From an uncultured Prevotellaceae bacterium (GTDB taxonomy: Bacteria > Bacteroidota > Bacteroidia > Bacteroidales > Bacteroidaceae), in the NCBI GenBank assembly GCA_946405695.1, contig CAMJIA010000065.1, positions 1 through 8,225 on the forward strand: a stretch of 8,225 nucleotides of DNA, read 5' to 3'. Below the pieces are notes generated by a model. It worked only from the letters and a program-made list of their open reading frames with translations, had not been told where the DNA came from and searched no databases. Shown piece after piece: positions 6,347 through 8,225 of the stretch (the first letter of the stretch is position 1; each line of letters opens with the position of its first letter). Position numbers and translations under genes: made by a program.

Positions 6347-6548
6347 TGATTTTCCGTGTGATGAGTTTAACATAGTAGTCGAGGCCGAAGATGCTGGCGA
6401 CGAGCAGGAACGCCTGGGCGACATAGACCAGCAGACCGTTGGAGACATCGTCAATCATGATGACCTGATAGGACACCAGCGCAATGCTGCTCACGATGAG
6501 CAGCACCGCACAGGCATACTGAGAGATTTTAAATCGCGTGTTTTCCAT
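6324..6548 (-). CDS. Small two-helix membrane protein, holin-like (function unproven)
   Basis: A 74-residue protein with two predicted membrane helices, about 9-31 and 38-60, joined by a short acidic turn (IDDVSNG). Both ends are polar and basic (MENTRFK; KLITRKINGKHNNQ), so a hairpin with both termini inside is likely. I do not recognise a named family. Size, topology and a 23-base overlap with a lysin-type M15 peptidase gene recall small phage holins, but this is inference from context. It follows a strong promoter (TTTG, 20 bases, TAACTTTG) by about 29 bases and is the first gene of the two-gene unit. A phage-derived or colicin-like release cassette, or a wall-remodelling pair, are both possible. 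Confidence 0.65.
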   Translation of the reverse strand: MENTRFKISQYACAVLLIVSSIALVSYQVIMIDDVSNGLLVYVAQAFLLVASIFGLDYYVKLITRKINGKHNNQ

Positions 6549-6576
6549 GGCATTAGATCAGCTCTTAACTACACTA

Positions 6577-6608
6577 CAAAGTTACGAAAAAATAGTGAGA
6601 ATAGCAAA
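6577..6608 (-). promoter_or_regulatory. Promoter of the small membrane protein/M15 peptidase unit
   Basis: On the minus strand TTTG at 6608-6605, exactly 20 bases, then TAACTTTG at 6584-6577. This is the best match to the Bacteroidetes consensus in the window. It is about 29 bases before the ATG at 6548. Confidence 0.78.
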
Positions 6609-6778
6609 CGTTTCCCTAATTATTTTTTCTGCTTTTTCTGTTTCTTGACAATGGAAATTGTGGGAGGATTATTTACTCACGGTGAGGGCTGCGATGGGCA
6701 CTCCGAAATGATTTTACATTAGACTTTTTTAATGAAAAATAGTCCTTGGCGGCTGTGGGAAATGAGCAGAAAATTGCT

Positions 6779-6786
6779 TATCTTTG
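6779..6786 (+). promoter_or_regulatory. -7 promoter element of the coiled-coil protein gene
   Basis: TATCTTTG at 6779-6786, 37 bases before the ATG at 6824, followed by an A-rich leader. No clear -33 TTG at 19-20 bases. The intergenic stretch 6609-6778 between the two divergent promoters shows nothing else I can name, apart from a tiny palindrome CTCACGGTGAG. Confidence 0.6.
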
Positions 6787-6823
6787 CAGTTCATTCGCAA
6801 AATAAAAAACACATTAAAAATAT

Positions 6824-7603
6824 ATGAAAGAGAGCACAAATACTGAAGAACTGATGGAGGCGGCAGAGGAGACGTGCCGCCAATTGGAGCGTGAACAGGA
6901 GGAGTTGGAGGATCGGGCCAGGGAACTGAAAATACGACTGCAGGTGGTGGAGGCCACAAAGGAGTTACTCAGTGAGATTGACCGGCTAAAGGCTGACAAC
7001 GAGGCTCTGCAGACGGAGGTTGACGAACTGAATCAGCAATTACAGGAGAAGGACATGCAGTTGAAGGAGTTGGGCAAGCTGTCGGCTGGTGTTGCCAAAA
7101 AGTCGTCGCAGGATGACGTGTCGAAGGCCCTGCGCATCTACCTGAACACGTCGAAGCGCAAGACGCTAAGCAAACGCGAGGCTGCCAAGACGGTTTTCCT
7201 AGAGTTAATAGCCGCAGCCAAACTGGAGGTTCCTGAGGACATCATGGAGCTACTGAACCACTTTGACGACGAGCAGATTGTAGAGCCCTCGCAGGTGTCG
7301 ACGACTGGCAATGTGACCGAGGACATGTCTGTACTGTTTGCTGCCGAGGCGCAGGGTTTGTGGCAGCGGCTGAGGGATGCGGGGTTCATCGTGGCCGACG
7401 GCTATGGTTTGGCTGAGGGCATTTCGGCAAACCAGGCTGCCTACATCGCCGACCGCATGGCCGAGCGATTGCAGATTAAGAAGAAGTGGAAGCTGTTTCA
7501 GCAACTGTGGGGCATCCCCAATCTGGCTCAGTTGGCAGGCTCTTGGCAGCAAACGGGCAAGTTGCCGCCCGATGCTCGCCGAATAGACGACCTCTTGAAA
7601 TAG
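6824..7603 (+). CDS. Coiled-coil protein of unknown function
   Basis: A 259-residue, mostly helical, cytoplasmic protein with no signal peptide. Residues ~8-88 are a long heptad-patterned coiled coil rich in E, Q, L and R (for example LEREQEELEDRARELKIRLQ and NEALQTEVDELNQQLQ). A polar, lysine/serine-rich linker (~89-120, SKRKTLSKREAAKT) leads to a small helical segment to ~150. The C-terminal domain (~167-259) contains EAQGLWQRLRDAGF, then AAYIADRMAERLQI and KKKWKLFQQLWG. I have the impression that a similar 'IADxxAxRLxIKxKWKxFxxLW' segment occurs in other Bacteroidales proteins of unknown function, but I cannot confirm a family. Dimerisation through the coil is likely; a regulatory or DNA-associated role would be speculation. 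ATG 6824 follows an A-rich leader and a promoter, and a terminator follows the stop. Confidence 0.8.
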   Translation: MKESTNTEELMEAAEETCRQLEREQEELEDRARELKIRLQVVEATKELLSEIDRLKADNEALQTEVDELNQQLQEKDMQLKELGKLSAGVAKKSSQDDVSKALRIYLNTSKRKTLSKREAAKTVFLELIAAAKLEVPEDIMELLNHFDDEQIVEPSQVSTTGNVTEDMSVLFAAEAQGLWQRLRDAGFIVADGYGLAEGISANQAAYIADRMAERLQIKKKWKLFQQLWGIPNLAQLAGSWQQTGKLPPDARRIDDLLK

Positions 7604-7623
7604 CCCATAAACAGGGCGTTTGC

Positions 7624-7667
7624 GGTCTTATATAAGTCTTATAGTAAGTCTTATATAAGACCTTTTT
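7624..7667 (+). terminator. Intrinsic terminator built from tandem GTCTTATA repeats
   Basis: Perfect 13-bp inverted repeat GGTCTTATATAAG (7624-7636) and CTTATATAAGACC (7650-7662) with a 13-base loop, followed by TTTTT (7663-7667). It lies 20 bases after the coiled-coil gene stop. The hairpin is also a direct-repeat array: GTCTTATATAA (7625-7635), GTCTTATAGTAA (7636-7647) and GTCTTATATAA (7648-7658). A smaller GCCC/GGGC hairpin (7603-7606 with 7614-7617) precedes it. Confidence 0.7.
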
Positions 7668-7682
7668 CTTTGTCCTTTTTCA

Positions 7683-7690
7683 TACCTTTG
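7683..7690 (+). promoter_or_regulatory. -7 promoter element of the 127-residue orphan gene
   Basis: TACCTTTG at 7683-7690, immediately after the upstream terminator, within a T-rich stretch. No TTG at the usual -33 distance. Transcription would begin near 7694-7697, leaving a leader of about 110-115 bases before the ATG at 7808, much longer than the other leaders here. Confidence 0.65.
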
Positions 7691-7692
7691 CA

Positions 7693-7807
7693 GCACCAAT
7701 CAACGGGAAAAATGGTCAAGCGTTGGACCGTAGGCCAGTCTCACTTTCCGGTTGTGCGGAGGGTCCCTCGTGTGAGACCGGGGAAACACCCGAACCTATT
7801 TAAAATT
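7693..7807 (+). ncRNA. Structured 5' leader RNA candidate
   Basis: This GC-rich leader contains several nested pairings. Stem A is CAACG (7701-7705) with CGTTG (7721-7725), or alternatively GGTC (7714-7717) with GACC (7726-7729); the two exclude each other. Stem B is GTCTCAC (7738-7744) with GTGAGAC (7772-7778), enclosing a small GAGG/CCTC hairpin (7759-7762 with 7766-7769). Stem C is CGGG (7779-7782) with CCCG (7789-7792) and loop GAAACA, directly abutting stem B so that the two could stack. An A/T-rich tail then leads to the ATG. I recognise no known riboswitch. The stems are short and unaided by covariation, so this is a candidate cis-regulatory element only. Confidence 0.45.
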
Positions 7808-8191
7808 ATGTATAAGAACAATGAAAAAGTTTGGAACAACAACACGCATCTGAGCGTGAATCTGAAAACCCAGTTGCGCAGCGACCGCCGCATGAAGACC
7901 GGCAAGGGCTATCCTGGCGTGCTGCAGCTTGACGAGGAGAGCGTCGTCGACGAGTACCTCTGCCGCGACCCGCACTTTACCTTTACGGAAATCGTGCCGC
8001 AGCCAACCCCGAAGCGCAATCCGCACGTCTATGATGGCGACTACATCACGGTCACCCGCCGCGCCGACGGCTCGTATCATCCCAACTTCAAGCCGATGAA
8101 GGTCAGCGAAGGCTTCAGCGTCGCCCGCTATGCCAGCAACGTAGCCAACGAACTGCTCTGGGCTTTGGAGGGCCTGGTAGGGAAAGAGTGA
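7808..8191 (+). CDS. Protein of unknown function, 127 residues
   Basis: I do not recognise this protein. It has no signal peptide or membrane segment. The N-terminus is asparagine/lysine-rich (MYKNNEKVWNNN), then comes a basic stretch (KTQLRSDRRMKTGKG, 20-34). The middle has FTEIVPQPTPKRNPHVYDGD (58-77) and TVTRRADGSYHPNF (81-94), suggesting a small beta-rich fold with proline-rich linkers. A terminal helix (~105-123, VARYASNVANELLWALEGL) follows. Codon use from 7808 on favours CGC, GGC, CTG and AAC like neighbouring genes. The frame is also open upstream to an ATG at 7712 (159 residues), placed well behind the promoter. That stretch uses codons such as CGG, AGG, AGA, GGG and CTA that the gene avoids and holds the possible RNA stems, so I prefer ATG 7808, which has the usual A/T-rich lead. 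Confidence 0.72.
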   Translation: MYKNNEKVWNNNTHLSVNLKTQLRSDRRMKTGKGYPGVLQLDEESVVDEYLCRDPHFTFTEIVPQPTPKRNPHVYDGDYITVTRRADGSYHPNFKPMKVSEGFSVARYASNVANELLWALEGLVGKE

Positions 8192-8225
8192 ACTGAACAA
8201 AAATCACAATATCACAAATCACAGT

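Noticed and set aside
6347..6454. 36-residue N-terminal extension of the M15 peptidase
   Set aside because: It overlaps the membrane protein gene in another frame and is low-complexity serine-rich; the ATG at 6346 has a GGAAAA site and begins the conserved sequence.
6609..6778. Possible RNA gene or remnant in the 275-base gap between divergent genes
   Set aside because: No tRNA-like cloverleaf, long stem or open frame was seen; only promoters and a tiny CTCACGGTGAG palindrome.
7693..7807. Leader as a known riboswitch, a group II intron domain or a small ribozyme
   Set aside because: No cobalamin, TPP or similar core motif was found, the GAAA does not sit in a hammerhead core because CTGATGA is missing, and the stems do not match domain V.
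1..8225. CRISPR array, insertion sequence or integrase
   Set aside because: No regularly spaced repeats with unique spacers, no transposase or recombinase motifs, and no terminal inverted repeats were found.

Overview
The window looks like a chromosomal segment of a Bacteroidales bacterium, most likely Prevotella or a close relative. Upstream of most genes sits the Bacteroidetes -7 promoter element TAnnTTTG (mostly TACCTTTG, TATCTTTG or TAACTTTG), at two promoters with a TTG/TTTG -33 element 20 bases upstream. Starts follow A/T-rich leaders without Shine-Dalgarno sites. The families present (TonB-dependent receptor with a calycin-like exported protein, DUF4491, a LolA-like protein and a hemerythrin-LuxR regulator) fit that phylum.

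Left part (1-2385, minus strand): one operon reads a two-domain calycin-like exported protein, a three-helix DUF4491 membrane protein overlapping it by one base, and the first 332 residues of a TonB-dependent outer-membrane receptor that runs off the left edge. The receptor is a real gene although it has no stop inside the window. The set looks like an envelope uptake or surface-binding module; its substrate cannot be read from the sequence.

Middle part (2418-5829): truA (tRNA pseudouridine synthase) and an EamA-type transporter form a tight minus-strand operon. It diverges from an exported LolA-like protein across a short intergenic region that holds five 7-base repeats between facing promoters. 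Next, on the plus strand, is a regulator with a ScdA_N-like N-terminus, a hemerythrin domain with a complete six-residue di-iron ligand set, and a LuxR-type DNA-binding domain, probably a sensor of oxygen, nitric oxide or iron state.

Right part (5889-8225) is accessory-like. A 13-bp hairpin separates the regulator from a minus-strand pair: a two-helix small membrane protein overlapping an M15-type zinc peptidase, resembling a holin/endolysin arrangement. Divergent from it are a coiled-coil protein of unknown function, a repeat-built terminator hairpin, and then a promoter followed by a GC-rich, apparently structured leader of about 115 bases before an unrecognised 127-residue protein. The structured leader with its orphan gene is the best candidate here for something undescribed. 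No tRNA, rRNA, CRISPR array or transposase was seen.
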